DNA of 64,000 nucleotides from assembly GCA_934229785.1 (NCBI GenBank), contig CAKQEA010000007.1:23653-87652 (forward strand), in the 5' to 3' direction. Source of the DNA: an uncultured Anaeroplasmataceae bacterium. Its GTDB lineage: Bacteria > Bacillota_I > Bacilli_A > Acholeplasmatales > Anaeroplasmataceae. Below the pieces are notes generated by a model. That model worked only from the letters and a program-made list of their open reading frames with translations, did no database searches and was not told the origin of the DNA. Of this stretch, positions 43,408 to 52,601 are shown one piece after another (the stretch's first letter is position 1; each line of letters starts with the position of its first letter). The position numbers were made by a program, and so were the translations under genes.

Positions 43408-44301
43408 TTATTTTAAATATTCATAAATGTTATTTAAAACCTTTTCACCTAAACGATAGTAGGCTTCATATGATTTACCACCAGAAGAGCGATTTATTGT
43501 AAATGCGTTTTCTAAAGACCAAATATCATTGTCACCAGCTGTTTGTAATGTATCGCCAAAGAAATAATGATTTTTATCATTAAGCCATTTTTTAAGTTCT
43601 AATACGTCAAAGCCTGGACCGATAGAGGTATTAAATAAAATTCTTTTTCCTTTCATTAATTCAAATTGCTCACGTTGAAGCAATAATACATTTTTATTTA
43701 ATGCTAAAAATATTGCTTCACAATCTCTACATAATGTATTTAAATCTTTATATTTAAATCCAAATTCATTTTCTAAGCTTTCTTTTCTTGTCCTACTATA
43801 ATATGAAACATCAGCTTTAAAAAACTTTAATGTTTTGGCAATTAATGTTCCACTTGTACCAAGCCCTATTACCCCACATTTTAAATTGGTTATTTCATGA
43901 GGCATACTATCCCATTTTAATTCCTTATAACCCTGAAGAAATTCAACAAGCTCATGGATAATATACTCACATACACCCTCATCACCATAATCTCTAATAC
44001 CAGTAACTGTTATGTTTAATTTTAAAGCATACTCAATATCAACATTAGCTGATTGTTTTGAATAAAGTGAACAACACATTCCAATGTATTTTAAATTTTT
44101 TGTATTTTCTAGAACGTATTTGTTAATTGATGATGTATATGACAATAATACTGCATCAGCATCAGCAATTCTTTTTATTATCTCATCATCTGTTTTGGGA
44201 ATATCTTTGTAATATATAACTTCGTCTGCTAAAGTATTTAATTTTTCTAAATGAATATTTAACATATTAATTGGTTCGATTATTACTATTTTTTTAAACA
44301 T
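43408..44301 (-). CDS. D-isomer-specific 2-hydroxyacid dehydrogenase family protein
   Basis: An NAD-dependent dehydrogenase-like protein of 297 residues, slightly shorter than the usual 310-340. The Rossmann loop is CGVIGLGTSGTLIAKTL. The substrate-side Arg region typical of the family (NTGRG) is replaced by FNTSIGPGFDVLEL, and the usual C-terminal histidine region appears as FFGDTLQTAGDNDIW. The catalytic arginine is not visible, so activity may be altered. It is divergent from the aspartate dehydrogenase gene, 76 bases apart. Confidence 0.75.
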   Translation of the reverse strand: MFKKIVIIEPINMLNIHLEKLNTLADEVIYYKDIPKTDDEIIKRIADADAVLLSYTSSINKYVLENTKNLKYIGMCCSLYSKQSANVDIEYALKLNITVTGIRDYGDEGVCEYIIHELVEFLQGYKELKWDSMPHEITNLKCGVIGLGTSGTLIAKTLKFFKADVSYYSRTRKESLENEFGFKYKDLNTLCRDCEAIFLALNKNVLLLQREQFELMKGKRILFNTSIGPGFDVLELKKWLNDKNHYFFGDTLQTAGDNDIWSLENAFTINRSSGGKSYEAYYRLGEKVLNNIYEYLK

Positions 44302-44377
44302 TGAAATATCTCCTATAATTTATTATAATTAATTTAATTATCGTATAATTGAAAAATAATGTCAAGGAGCTTTGAAA

Positions 44378-45154
44378 ATGAAAAGAATAGGTTTGTATGG
44401 ATGCGGCCGTTTAAATAAGATAGTTGTAGATTGCTATAATCGGGGATTACTTGATGGCTATGAAATAGTTGGATGCTATAGTAAAACAAAAGAAAGTAGA
44501 ACTAATATGGCAAATTCTTTAAGAATAGATGCCTGTGATAGTTTTAATGAATTATTATCGAGAAATATTGATTATTTAGTTGAAGCAACCAATCCTAGTG
44601 CAGTTAAAGAAGTGTTAGAAGATGTAATTAATAAAAAAATTAATGTTGTTCTTCTTTCTATTGGTGCTTTAGCAGATGAAGAATATTTAGAAAAAATAAA
44701 AAATCTTTGCCTAAAAAATAATGTTAAAATTCATCTGGCAAGTGGAGCTATTAGTGGATTTGAGGTGCTACGTACTGCCAAAATTATGGGACTTAGTAAG
44801 GCGAAATTAACAAATACAAAAGGGCCAAAGGCTTTAGAAAAAACATCGCTATATAAAGAAGAAATGAAGAGTAAAGAAACTATTGCTTTTGATGGAAGCG
44901 CTTATGATGCAATCAATAATTTACCAACAGGAATAAATGTAGGTGTTGCAACCTCTTTAGCAACGATGGGTGTTCATAATACAAAAATTTTAATTAAGAC
45001 TGAACCGGAATTTATTGGTGATAGTCAGTGCATAGATATTGAATGTGGTGCTGAAATAAAGGCTCATCTAGATGTCTACAGTAAAACCAGTGATATTGCT
45101 GGATATAGTGTTGTGGCGTTACTTCAAAATTTAAATAGTCCAATTGTATTTTAA
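44378..45154 (+). CDS. L-aspartate dehydrogenase-like protein (NadX / DUF108 family)
   Basis: An NAD(P)-dependent dehydrogenase of about 258 residues. The nucleotide loop is GLYGCGRLNKIV, EATNPSAVKEVL follows, and HLASGAISGFEVLRTAKIMG and NLPTGINVGVATSLATMG are DUF108 segments. The family oxidises aspartate to iminoaspartate for NAD synthesis, but no nadA or nadC is near, so an amino-acid role is also possible. ATG 44378 is set by AAGGAG at 44364-44369; an in-frame TTG at 44372 is unlikely. It is followed by a terminator. Confidence 0.82.
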   Translation: MKRIGLYGCGRLNKIVVDCYNRGLLDGYEIVGCYSKTKESRTNMANSLRIDACDSFNELLSRNIDYLVEATNPSAVKEVLEDVINKKINVVLLSIGALADEEYLEKIKNLCLKNNVKIHLASGAISGFEVLRTAKIMGLSKAKLTNTKGPKALEKTSLYKEEMKSKETIAFDGSAYDAINNLPTGINVGVATSLATMGVHNTKILIKTEPEFIGDSQCIDIECGAEIKAHLDVYSKTSDIAGYSVVALLQNLNSPIVF

Positions 45155-45190
45155 AATAAATATTATTTATTGGAGTTTATAAATCAATTC

Positions 45191-45216
45191 CCTTAACTAC
45201 AAGTTAAGGCTTTTTT
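45191..45216 (+). terminator. Terminator after the aspartate dehydrogenase gene
   Basis: CCTTAACT (45191-45198) and AGTTAAGG (45202-45209) form a tight stem followed by six T. Confidence 0.83.
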
Positions 45217-45324
45217 CTTTACTTAAACATTTTAAAGAGATATAATTGTTTTAGAAATAGTTCATAAGAATTTATCTTTCAATTAAAAAATTGTCTATGA
45301 AGTTTTTATAAGGAGGAATTTATA

Positions 45325-46267
45325 ATGGGTAAGAGCTTTAAAGATTTAAGAATAGTTGATAATTTTTATCAAACATCAGCATTCTTTCCAATGCCACTTA
45401 CTCTAATTGGAACGTTGGATGAAAATAGTAATACAAGCTATGGCGCATATTCCTTGGTGTTTCCGTATTATATTGCAGGAAAAGATTTTTATGCGATGAT
45501 ATTTTTATGCGATGATATTAGAATGTAGAAATACCTCTAATACTTGTAAAGGACTTTTGCGTTATGGAAAATGTACAATTAATTTTCTACCATATACTAA
45601 GAAAAATTTTCAGTCTCATGTTGATTTGGGATTCCCTGGAGATACTCCAGAAGAAAAAATGAAAAACTTTAAATTTCATTTATCTGATGGTATGTCAAAA
45701 AATGATGATCCTAATGGTGATTATCCAAAGGTAATTACTGAAGCATTGCAGGTTTTCGAGTGTAGTTGGATTAAAGAACTTGATGATGCATCTGATGATC
45801 CTATTTTGGATGATTATTCTGAGTTTAAATATCATGATTTTAATGGTATTACATCTAGATTTGGTGCACATTTTATTTTAAAAATTGATCATATTTTGAT
45901 GAAAGAAAAATATTATAATTCAATCATTAATGGTGTTACTGCATCTAATTTCTGTCCAATTGCGACTAATTGGGGCTATCGCGACTCTAAAAATTTCTGG
46001 TGTTCACCATATAAAAAACCTCAGGCTGTTGGCATACCTAATCGCGAGGTTGATTTAACATCACTAAGATATGCGGCAAATAGAGTTGATGATAAGGTGA
46101 AATTCACTGATGATGCATTAAAAATGCTTATTAAGGTACCTCGACCATTTTTGAAGCTTGTGTTAACTGGTTGTGTTAAATGGGCCAATGAGAATAATTG
46201 TACTTTAATTACAAAACGTGAAATGGCAATTATTAATGATAAAAGAAGTAAAGAAAAAAACAGATAG
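45325..46267 (+). pseudogene. Flavin-reductase-like gene disrupted by a 16-bp tandem duplication
   Basis: The gene begins with a good GGAGGAA site and reads 67 residues (FKDLRIVDNFYQTSAFFPMP...), then leaves frame. A second frame (from 45512) continues as ILECRNTSNTCKG to the stop at 46267. At the junction TTTTTATGCGATGATA occurs twice in tandem (45486-45501 and 45502-45517). Removing one copy joins DFYAM directly to ILECRN and restores about 308 residues of an FMN-binding split-barrel / flavin reductase family protein. The duplication appears recent because the rest of the frame is intact. It may revert by slippage. Confidence 0.85.
45485..45519 (+). repeat. 16-bp tandem duplication
   Basis: A period of 16 bases extends over 45485-45519, giving two complete units. 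Because 16 is not a multiple of three it shifts the reading frame of the host gene. Confidence 0.97.
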
Positions 46268-46349
46268 AATTTATTAATGCTTTCAACAAATTAGAGCATA
46301 TTTTTAATTGATTTTTATTTAAATAGTCTGTGTTTACAAAAGAATAAAG

Positions 46350-46387
46350 TAGCATTGGCATGGTTGTCAATGCTTTAATTTTTTTAA
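46350..46387 (+). terminator. Terminator upstream of the LDH-like gene
   Basis: AGCATTG (46351-46357) and CAATGCT (46368-46374) form the stem, followed by AATT and a T run. It closes the broken flavin-reductase gene. Confidence 0.75.
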
Positions 46388-46395
46388 TTTATCAA

Positions 46396-46424
46396 TTGTA
46401 TATATATTATTTTTATTTTATAAT
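46396..46424 (+). promoter_or_regulatory. Promoter of the LDH-like/MarR pair
   Basis: TTGTAT at 46396-46401 and TATAAT at 46419-46424 are separated by 17 bases, 35 bases before the ATG. Confidence 0.8.
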
Positions 46425-46459
46425 TAACGTGTAACATTTTGATAAGAGGTTAATTAAAT

Positions 46460-47398
46460 ATGAATAGAGGAAAAGTAGTTGTTATTGGTGCAGGAAGTGT
46501 TGGTACTTCAGTTGTTTATTCGATTTTAAATCAAAGCTTGTGTGAAGAAATTGTTATTATCGATACTAACAAAAATAAGGCTGAAGGCGAAGCTTTAGAT
46601 ATGACTCATGCGATGGAGTTTATGTCTAGAAAAACAATTGTTAGAAGTGGTGAATATTGTGATTGTGGTGATGCTGATATAATAGTCATTACTGCAAGTA
46701 TTCCAATGAGTAAGGAATTTAGAGACAGAATGGCTTTACTTCAAAAAAATAAAGAGGTAATGAAGACAATTTGCGAAAATATTAAGTCAACTGGTTTTGA
46801 TGGCATAATTATTGTTGTTTCGAATCCGGTTGATGTTATGTCATACTATGTTTTGAAATATAGTGGTTTAAAACGAAATCAGGTTATTGGAAGTGGTACA
46901 GCCTTAGATACAGCAAGACTTCATTATTATATTGCTAGAACTATTGACGTTGACCCTAGAAGTATTAATGCATTTATTATTGGTGAGCATGGTGATACTG
47001 AAATGGCTGCATGGAGTACTGCAACTATTGGTGGTAAGGATATTAAAAGCGTTTTTGATGATAACAAGGATAGAATTGGTGAAAATCCATATGTTAGATT
47101 TTTAGAGGAAACTAGAAATGGTGGCTGGGAAGTATTTTCAAGAAAGGGAAATACTTCATATGGTATTGCAGCTTCTGTAACTGGTATTGTTAAAACAATT
47201 TTGTTTGATGAAAATAGAATTTATCCTGTTTCAGTTTTACTTGATGGTGAATATGGAGTAAATGATTTGTTTGTCAGCGTTCCAACTATTATTAATAATC
47301 ATGGTGCTAAGGAAATTGTAGAATTAAGATTGACTGATGAGGAAAGCATATTATTCCATCATTCGTGCAATGTAATAAAAGAGAAGATAAATGAATAA
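46460..47398 (+). CDS. L-lactate/malate dehydrogenase family protein
   Basis: An NAD-dependent 2-hydroxyacid dehydrogenase of 312 residues in the LDH/MDH superfamily. It has the nucleotide loop GAGSVGTSVVYSIL, the catalytic histidine in GEHGDTE and Asp/Arg in LDTARLHYYIA. The substrate-specificity loop reads TASIPMSKEFRDRM. Arg90 aligns with the mobile-loop arginine, but the position that is Gln in LDH and Arg in MDH appears to be Ser or Met. Substrate is therefore uncertain; it may be another 2-ketoacid. It is followed 23 bases later by a MarR gene, which could control it. Confidence 0.87.
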   Translation: MNRGKVVVIGAGSVGTSVVYSILNQSLCEEIVIIDTNKNKAEGEALDMTHAMEFMSRKTIVRSGEYCDCGDADIIVITASIPMSKEFRDRMALLQKNKEVMKTICENIKSTGFDGIIIVVSNPVDVMSYYVLKYSGLKRNQVIGSGTALDTARLHYYIARTIDVDPRSINAFIIGEHGDTEMAAWSTATIGGKDIKSVFDDNKDRIGENPYVRFLEETRNGGWEVFSRKGNTSYGIAASVTGIVKTILFDENRIYPVSVLLDGEYGVNDLFVSVPTIINNHGAKEIVELRLTDEESILFHHSCNVIKEKINE

Positions 47399-47421
47399 TT
47401 GAATAGTTTTGAGGTGAAAAT

Positions 47422-47847
47422 ATGGAAATTTCTAGTCAATCAAAATTGTTTAAGAAAATTTTTGATGAAGCTTTTAAGAACGTAAAAAAGAAATACACAC
47501 TTACTACAAATGAAATATTATTTTTACTTCAGCTTGATAGAAATGAAAGAAATAATTCAGCTAGTGAAATTGTTGATGAACTAATGATTACTAAATCTCA
47601 TTTGTCAAAGTCAATAGATAGCTTATATAAAAGAGGTTATATTGAAAAGATGATTGATGAAGGAGATAAAAAAATTGTTAGATTATTTATTTCAAGTAAT
47701 TGTGATGAATTAATGATTGAACTTAAAAGAATAGAAAAGGAAATGTATAAAAAGATTGTTGCTGGAATAAATAAGGATGATTTAATTGTTTTTGAGCGTG
47801 TCTTAAAACAAATTCAAAACAATTTTGAAAATTTTAATAAAAAATAG
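47422..47847 (+). CDS. MarR-family transcriptional regulator
   Basis: A 141-residue winged-helix regulator. The recognition region is SASEIVDELMITKSHLSKSIDSLYKRGYIEK and the wing contains DEGDKKIVRLFIS. It lies directly behind the LDH-like gene and likely in the same transcript, so autoregulation of the pair is plausible. The stop codon is the first base triplet of the CIRCE element for groESL. Ligand unknown. Confidence 0.87.
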   Translation: MEISSQSKLFKKIFDEAFKNVKKKYTLTTNEILFLLQLDRNERNNSASEIVDELMITKSHLSKSIDSLYKRGYIEKMIDEGDKKIVRLFISSNCDELMIELKRIEKEMYKKIVAGINKDDLIVFERVLKQIQNNFENFNKK

Positions 47848-47885
47848 CACTCGGTTATTGACAGTGCCAAAAATAATGCTATAAT
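47844..47885 (+). promoter_or_regulatory. CIRCE element and promoter of groESL
   Basis: ATAGCACTC (47844-47852), a nine-base spacer and CAGTGCCAA (47862-47870) match the HrcA operator TTAGCACTC-N9-GAGTGCTAA with three changes. It overlaps TTGACA (47858-47863). TATAAT is at 47880-47885 with a 16-base spacer and a TG one base upstream (extended -10). HrcA is therefore expected to block polymerase directly. Confidence 0.85.
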
Positions 47886-47888
47886 ATA

Positions 47889-48015
47889 TTTGAACTTAAA
47901 AGATAAGGCCTTAGAAATAAGGCTTTAGATTAAAGATGATAGTTCAAAATAGAACAAAGAGATTATGTCTCTTATTCTTTTAAATGGTTAGTTCAAAATG
48001 AAACAAAACGGAGGA
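47889..48015 (+). other. Structured 5' leader of groES
   Basis: The leader has a hairpin AAGGCCTTA-GAAA-TAAGGCTTT (about 47905-47926) with a GNRA loop. A second small stem is AGAGA/TCTCT. A near-repeated segment TAGTTCAAAAT occurs twice, about 51 bases apart. TTGAACTT near 47889 can pair with either AGTTCAA copy, so alternative folds are possible. No known RNA family was recognised. Confidence 0.5.
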
Positions 48016-48021
48016 ATGAAT

Positions 48022-48303
48022 ATGATTAGACCATTAAATGATAACGTAGTGTTAAAAAAAGATAAGGTTGTTAAAACAACTGCATCTGGAATTGTACTAA
48101 GCCAGCATGAAGAGGAAACAGAATATGCTAAGGTTATTTCTGTTGGCGAGGGTGCAAGAAATGAGCATGGAGAATTGATTCCGATTGGATTAAAAGCAGG
48201 AGATAAGGTTATCTACAAATCTTATAGTCCAACAAAAATAAAAATTGATGATGAAGAATATTTAATTGTTGCTGCAAAGGATATTTTAGCAGTTCTTGAA
48301 TAG
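48022..48303 (+). CDS. groES: Co-chaperonin GroES
   Basis: The 93-residue lid of the GroEL chaperonin. It begins MIRPLNDNVVLKKDKVVKTT with a mobile-loop region TASGIVLSQHEEETEYA, followed by the roof and a C-terminal ILAVLE. ATG 48022 is correctly spaced from GGAGGA (48010-48015); the in-frame ATG at 48016 abuts the site and 47998 is too far upstream. It ends 12 bases before groEL. Confidence 0.96.
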   Translation: MIRPLNDNVVLKKDKVVKTTASGIVLSQHEEETEYAKVISVGEGARNEHGELIPIGLKAGDKVIYKSYSPTKIKIDDEEYLIVAAKDILAVLE

Positions 48304-48309
48304 GAGTGA

Positions 48310-49926
<1,617 letters not shown>

Positions 49927-49943
49927 AAAAATAAATTTTAATT

Positions 49944-49974
49944 GCCTTGCTCGTTTTTTGAGCGAGGCTTTTCT
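49944..49974 (+). terminator. Terminator after groEL
   Basis: GCCTTGCTC (49944-49952) and GAGCGAGGC (49960-49968) flank a seven-base loop and are followed by TTTTCTTT. Confidence 0.87.
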
Positions 49975-50028
49975 TTATATAAAATTTTATGATATAATTT
50001 TAAAATTGAAAGCTGTAGGTGTTAAATT

Positions 50029-50475
50029 ATGCATGATATTGAGAAGGTAGAATTAACAAATATGTGTATGATTTCAAATGGTGATTTGATTCTTGTTCAA
50101 AATAGAGTTAAATCATGGTGTGGCGTTGCCTTTCCTGGAGGTCACATTGAAAAAAATGAATCAATTGTTGATTCTGTAATTAGAGAAATCAAAGAAGAAA
50201 CTGGTCTTTTGATTTCTAATGTTAGGCTTTGTGGAATTAAGCAATGGTTTAAAAATGATGTTAGAAACATTTGCTTCTTGTTTAAAACGTCATCATTTAA
50301 AGGTGAATTATCTTCAAATAATGAAGGTGAAAATATGTGGATTAAAAGAAACGAATTGAGTCAATGTAGGCTTGCAAATAATTTTGAAATAATGCTTAAT
50401 GTATTTGAAAATGATGATATAAGTGAACATTTTCATGAAAAAATGTTTGATGATAGTATTGATATTTTAAAATAG
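50029..50475 (+). CDS. NUDIX hydrolase (MutT-like)
   Basis: A 148-residue NUDIX pyrophosphohydrolase. The Nudix box starts GGHIEKNESIVDSVIREIKE and ends ETG with the full GX5EX7REUXEEXGU pattern. The substrate could be 8-oxo-dGTP or another nucleoside diphosphate derivative; the SWCGVAFPGG segment resembles 8-oxo-dGTP diphosphatases. A TATAAT-like box lies upstream near 49990, but no -35 was clear. A ribosome site is weak (TAGGTG). Not linked to neighbours. Confidence 0.88.
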   Translation: MHDIEKVELTNMCMISNGDLILVQNRVKSWCGVAFPGGHIEKNESIVDSVIREIKEETGLLISNVRLCGIKQWFKNDVRNICFLFKTSSFKGELSSNNEGENMWIKRNELSQCRLANNFEIMLNVFENDDISEHFHEKMFDDSIDILK

Positions 50476-50510
50476 ACATTGATTATATTTTGAATAATTA
50501 TTTGTTTTTT

Positions 50511-50559
50511 TTGACAATTTAAACAAAGTAGCATATAATATAGTTAGTTTATACTAACT
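50511..50559 (+). promoter_or_regulatory. ZIP transporter promoter with palindromic operator
   Basis: TTGACA (50511-50516) and TATAAT (50534-50539) with 17-base spacing are followed at once by AGTTAGT-TTAT-ACTAACT (50542-50559), a perfect 7-bp dyad over the expected start site. Its position suits a metal-sensing repressor such as an MntR/DtxR or Fur/Zur type, but the sequence does not match one consensus exactly. Confidence 0.75.
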
Positions 50560-50571
50560 TGAGGTGATTGT

Positions 50572-51348
50572 ATGCAAATATTTATTGGCGTGGTAATACC
50601 ATTTTTGGGCACAACACTTGGTGCCTTATTGGTGTTTTTATTAAAAAACAAGTTAAATGAGCATATTGAAAAGCTACTACTTGGCTTTGCTGCTGGAGTT
50701 ATGATTGCGGCATCTATTTGGTCTTTAATTGATCCAGCGATTAATATGAGCAGTAATTTAGGTAAATTAGCCTTTCTTCCTGCTGCAGTTGGCTTTATGA
50801 TTGGTATATTGTTTTTGTTTTTACTTGATATTTTAGTTCCACATACACATTTAAAAACTAATGAGGAAGAAGGAATAAAAAGTGGATTTAAGAAAACAAC
50901 TAAAATGATGTTTGCAGTAACACTTCATAATATTCCAGAGGGAATGGCTGTTGGAGTTGTTTTGGCAGGTACGTTATATGGAAATAGTCTTATTAGTATA
51001 TCTGCAGCTTTAAGCTTGTCAATTGGAATAGCAATTCAAAATTTTCCTGAAGGCGCTATTATATCATTACCTTTATATCAAGAGAAAATGAGTAAGCCTA
51101 AATCATTTTTGATGGGTGTTTTATCTGGCGTTGTCGAACCGATTGCTGCTATAATTACAATATTCTTAGTTAGGTTTATTTCGCCAATTCTTCCATATAT
51201 TTTAGCCTTTGCAGCTGGCGCTATGATATATGTTGTTGTAGAAGAATTAATTCCGGAATTTCAGGCGAATGGACATTCTAATTTAGCAACAATAGCTTTA
51301 GCTTTGGGCTTTGTTTTAATGATGATTTTAGATATAGCGCTTGGATGA
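50572..51348 (+). CDS. ZIP-family metal transporter
   Basis: A 258-residue membrane protein with eight predicted helices, importing zinc, iron or manganese. The signature helix 4 HNIPEGMAVGV and helix 5 QNFPEGAIISLPLY carry the metal-binding His, Asn, Pro and Glu. Helix 2 ends in SLIDPAI. A histidine-containing loop (VPHTHLK) lies in the cytoplasmic region between helices 3 and 4. It is monocistronic with a strong promoter overlapped by a dyad, so metal-responsive repression is likely. No metalloregulator is nearby. Confidence 0.92.
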   Translation: MQIFIGVVIPFLGTTLGALLVFLLKNKLNEHIEKLLLGFAAGVMIAASIWSLIDPAINMSSNLGKLAFLPAAVGFMIGILFLFLLDILVPHTHLKTNEEEGIKSGFKKTTKMMFAVTLHNIPEGMAVGVVLAGTLYGNSLISISAALSLSIGIAIQNFPEGAIISLPLYQEKMSKPKSFLMGVLSGVVEPIAAIITIFLVRFISPILPYILAFAAGAMIYVVVEELIPEFQANGHSNLATIALALGFVLMMILDIALG

Positions 51349-51504
51349 AATTGTTTGTTTTTTTAAAAAAAAATTAACAAAAATTGCAATATGTAAGCTT
51401 AAAAACTAGAATAATGCTTTATAAAAAGAATAAAATAAGGTATAATAAATATATAAATATCTATTGTTTAGTATTTATTTTATTTTTTGATAAGGAGTAT
51501 TTTA

Positions 51505-51936
51505 ATGGTAGAGAGATGCTATGTAATGGTAAAGCCTGGCTTTACTGATTCAGAATTGATTAAGAGAGTTATTGAAGTTTTAGAGAGTCGTGGAGTTAAG
51601 ATGGTTGATTTTGCTTATATATATTATGATGAAGAGTGTGCAAAGCTTCATTATACTGAAAAAAGTGGTAAACCATATTATATGGAATTGGTAGATTATT
51701 TGACAAGCGGTAAGGCTTTTGGAATGATTTATGAGGGAAATAATGCTTTAACAATATGTAGAAGTACAGTTGAGGAATTAAGACATTCGCTTGTTGATGA
51801 ATTTCATTTAAAAACTGATGTTATGAGAAATATACTTCATTGCTCAAGTAAAACCCGTGTTGGTGATACAATGCTTGAGCTTGATACCCAACGTGAGATT
51901 GCGTTATTTAATTATTTAAAGAAAAAATTAATCTAA
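51505..51936 (+). CDS. ndk: Nucleoside diphosphate kinase
   Basis: An NDK of 143 residues that balances NTP pools. MVERCYVMVKPGF opens it, with Lys10 as phosphate contact. The active-site histidine is His112 in RNILHCSS. The usual HGSD after the histidine is HCSS, and the Kpn loop is altered, so the site is divergent although the rest fits, including TQREIALFNYL at the end. AAGGAG at 51492-51497 sets ATG 51505; an in-frame TTG at 51487 is less likely. Confidence 0.87.
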   Translation: MVERCYVMVKPGFTDSELIKRVIEVLESRGVKMVDFAYIYYDEECAKLHYTEKSGKPYYMELVDYLTSGKAFGMIYEGNNALTICRSTVEELRHSLVDEFHLKTDVMRNILHCSSKTRVGDTMLELDTQREIALFNYLKKKLI

Positions 51937-51939
51937 TTG

Positions 51940-51972
51940 AAATGGAAGCATAGCAATATGCCTCCATTTTTT
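51940..51972 (+). terminator. Terminator after ndk
   Basis: AAATGGAAGCATA (51940-51952) and TATGCCTCCATTT (51957-51969) pair with one mismatch around a GCAA tetraloop, followed by T residues. Confidence 0.82.
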
Positions 51973-52016
51973 AATGCATTTATTTTTATTATTAATTTTT
52001 TAACTTTGCTACTTCA

Positions 52017-52045
52017 TTGAAATAAAATACAAAATGTGATATTAT
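52017..52045 (+). promoter_or_regulatory. Promoter of the ppa-ychF operon
   Basis: TTGAAA at 52017-52022 and TATTAT at 52040-52045 have 17-base spacing, with TG one base before the -10. Confidence 0.75.
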
Positions 52046-52065
52046 ATCGTAGAGGTGTTTTAACG

Positions 52066-52599
52066 ATGAATATATGGCATGATATAGATGAGGATAGAAT
52101 CTCAAAGGATGAATTTATTGCCTGCATAGAAATTGCAAAGGGTAGCAAGAAAAAATATGAATTAGATAAAAAAACTGGAATGATTATATTAGATCGTATC
52201 CTTTTTACGTCAACACATTATCCAGCAAATTATGGTTTTATACCAAGAACCTACTCTCAGGATAATGATCCACTTGATGTTTTGGTTTTGTGTAGTGAAT
52301 CTTTTGATCCGCTTGTGCTTGTACGCTGCAAACCAATTGGAGTTGTAAAAATGATTGATGATGATGAATGTGATGAAAAGGTAATTTCAGTATGCTTAAA
52401 TGATCCATCAATGAATAAATATAATGATATTTCAGAGCTTCCAGAGCATATGTTCGATGAAATCAAGCATTTCTTTACAGTTTACAAGCAGCTTGAAAAT
52501 AAAGAAACTTTTGTTCAAGAAATTTGTGGAGTAGATGAAGCAAAAAGAATTATACAAGCATCAATTGATGCTTATAAAGAATTAGTAAGGAGATTTTAA
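52066..52599 (+). CDS. ppa: Inorganic pyrophosphatase (family I)
   Basis: A soluble pyrophosphatase of 177 residues. YELDKKTGMIILDR and HYPANYGFIPRTYS are the N-terminal signatures. The metal-binding core is DNDPLDVLVL, and PIGVVKMIDDDECDEKVI carries the remaining acidic ligands. ATG 52066 follows AGAGGTG; an upstream in-frame start would overlap the promoter -10. It ends two bases before ychF, so the pair is an operon. Confidence 0.94.
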   Translation: MNIWHDIDEDRISKDEFIACIEIAKGSKKKYELDKKTGMIILDRILFTSTHYPANYGFIPRTYSQDNDPLDVLVLCSESFDPLVLVRCKPIGVVKMIDDDECDEKVISVCLNDPSMNKYNDISELPEHMFDEIKHFFTVYKQLENKETFVQEICGVDEAKRIIQASIDAYKELVRRF

Positions 52600-52601
52600 A
52601 A

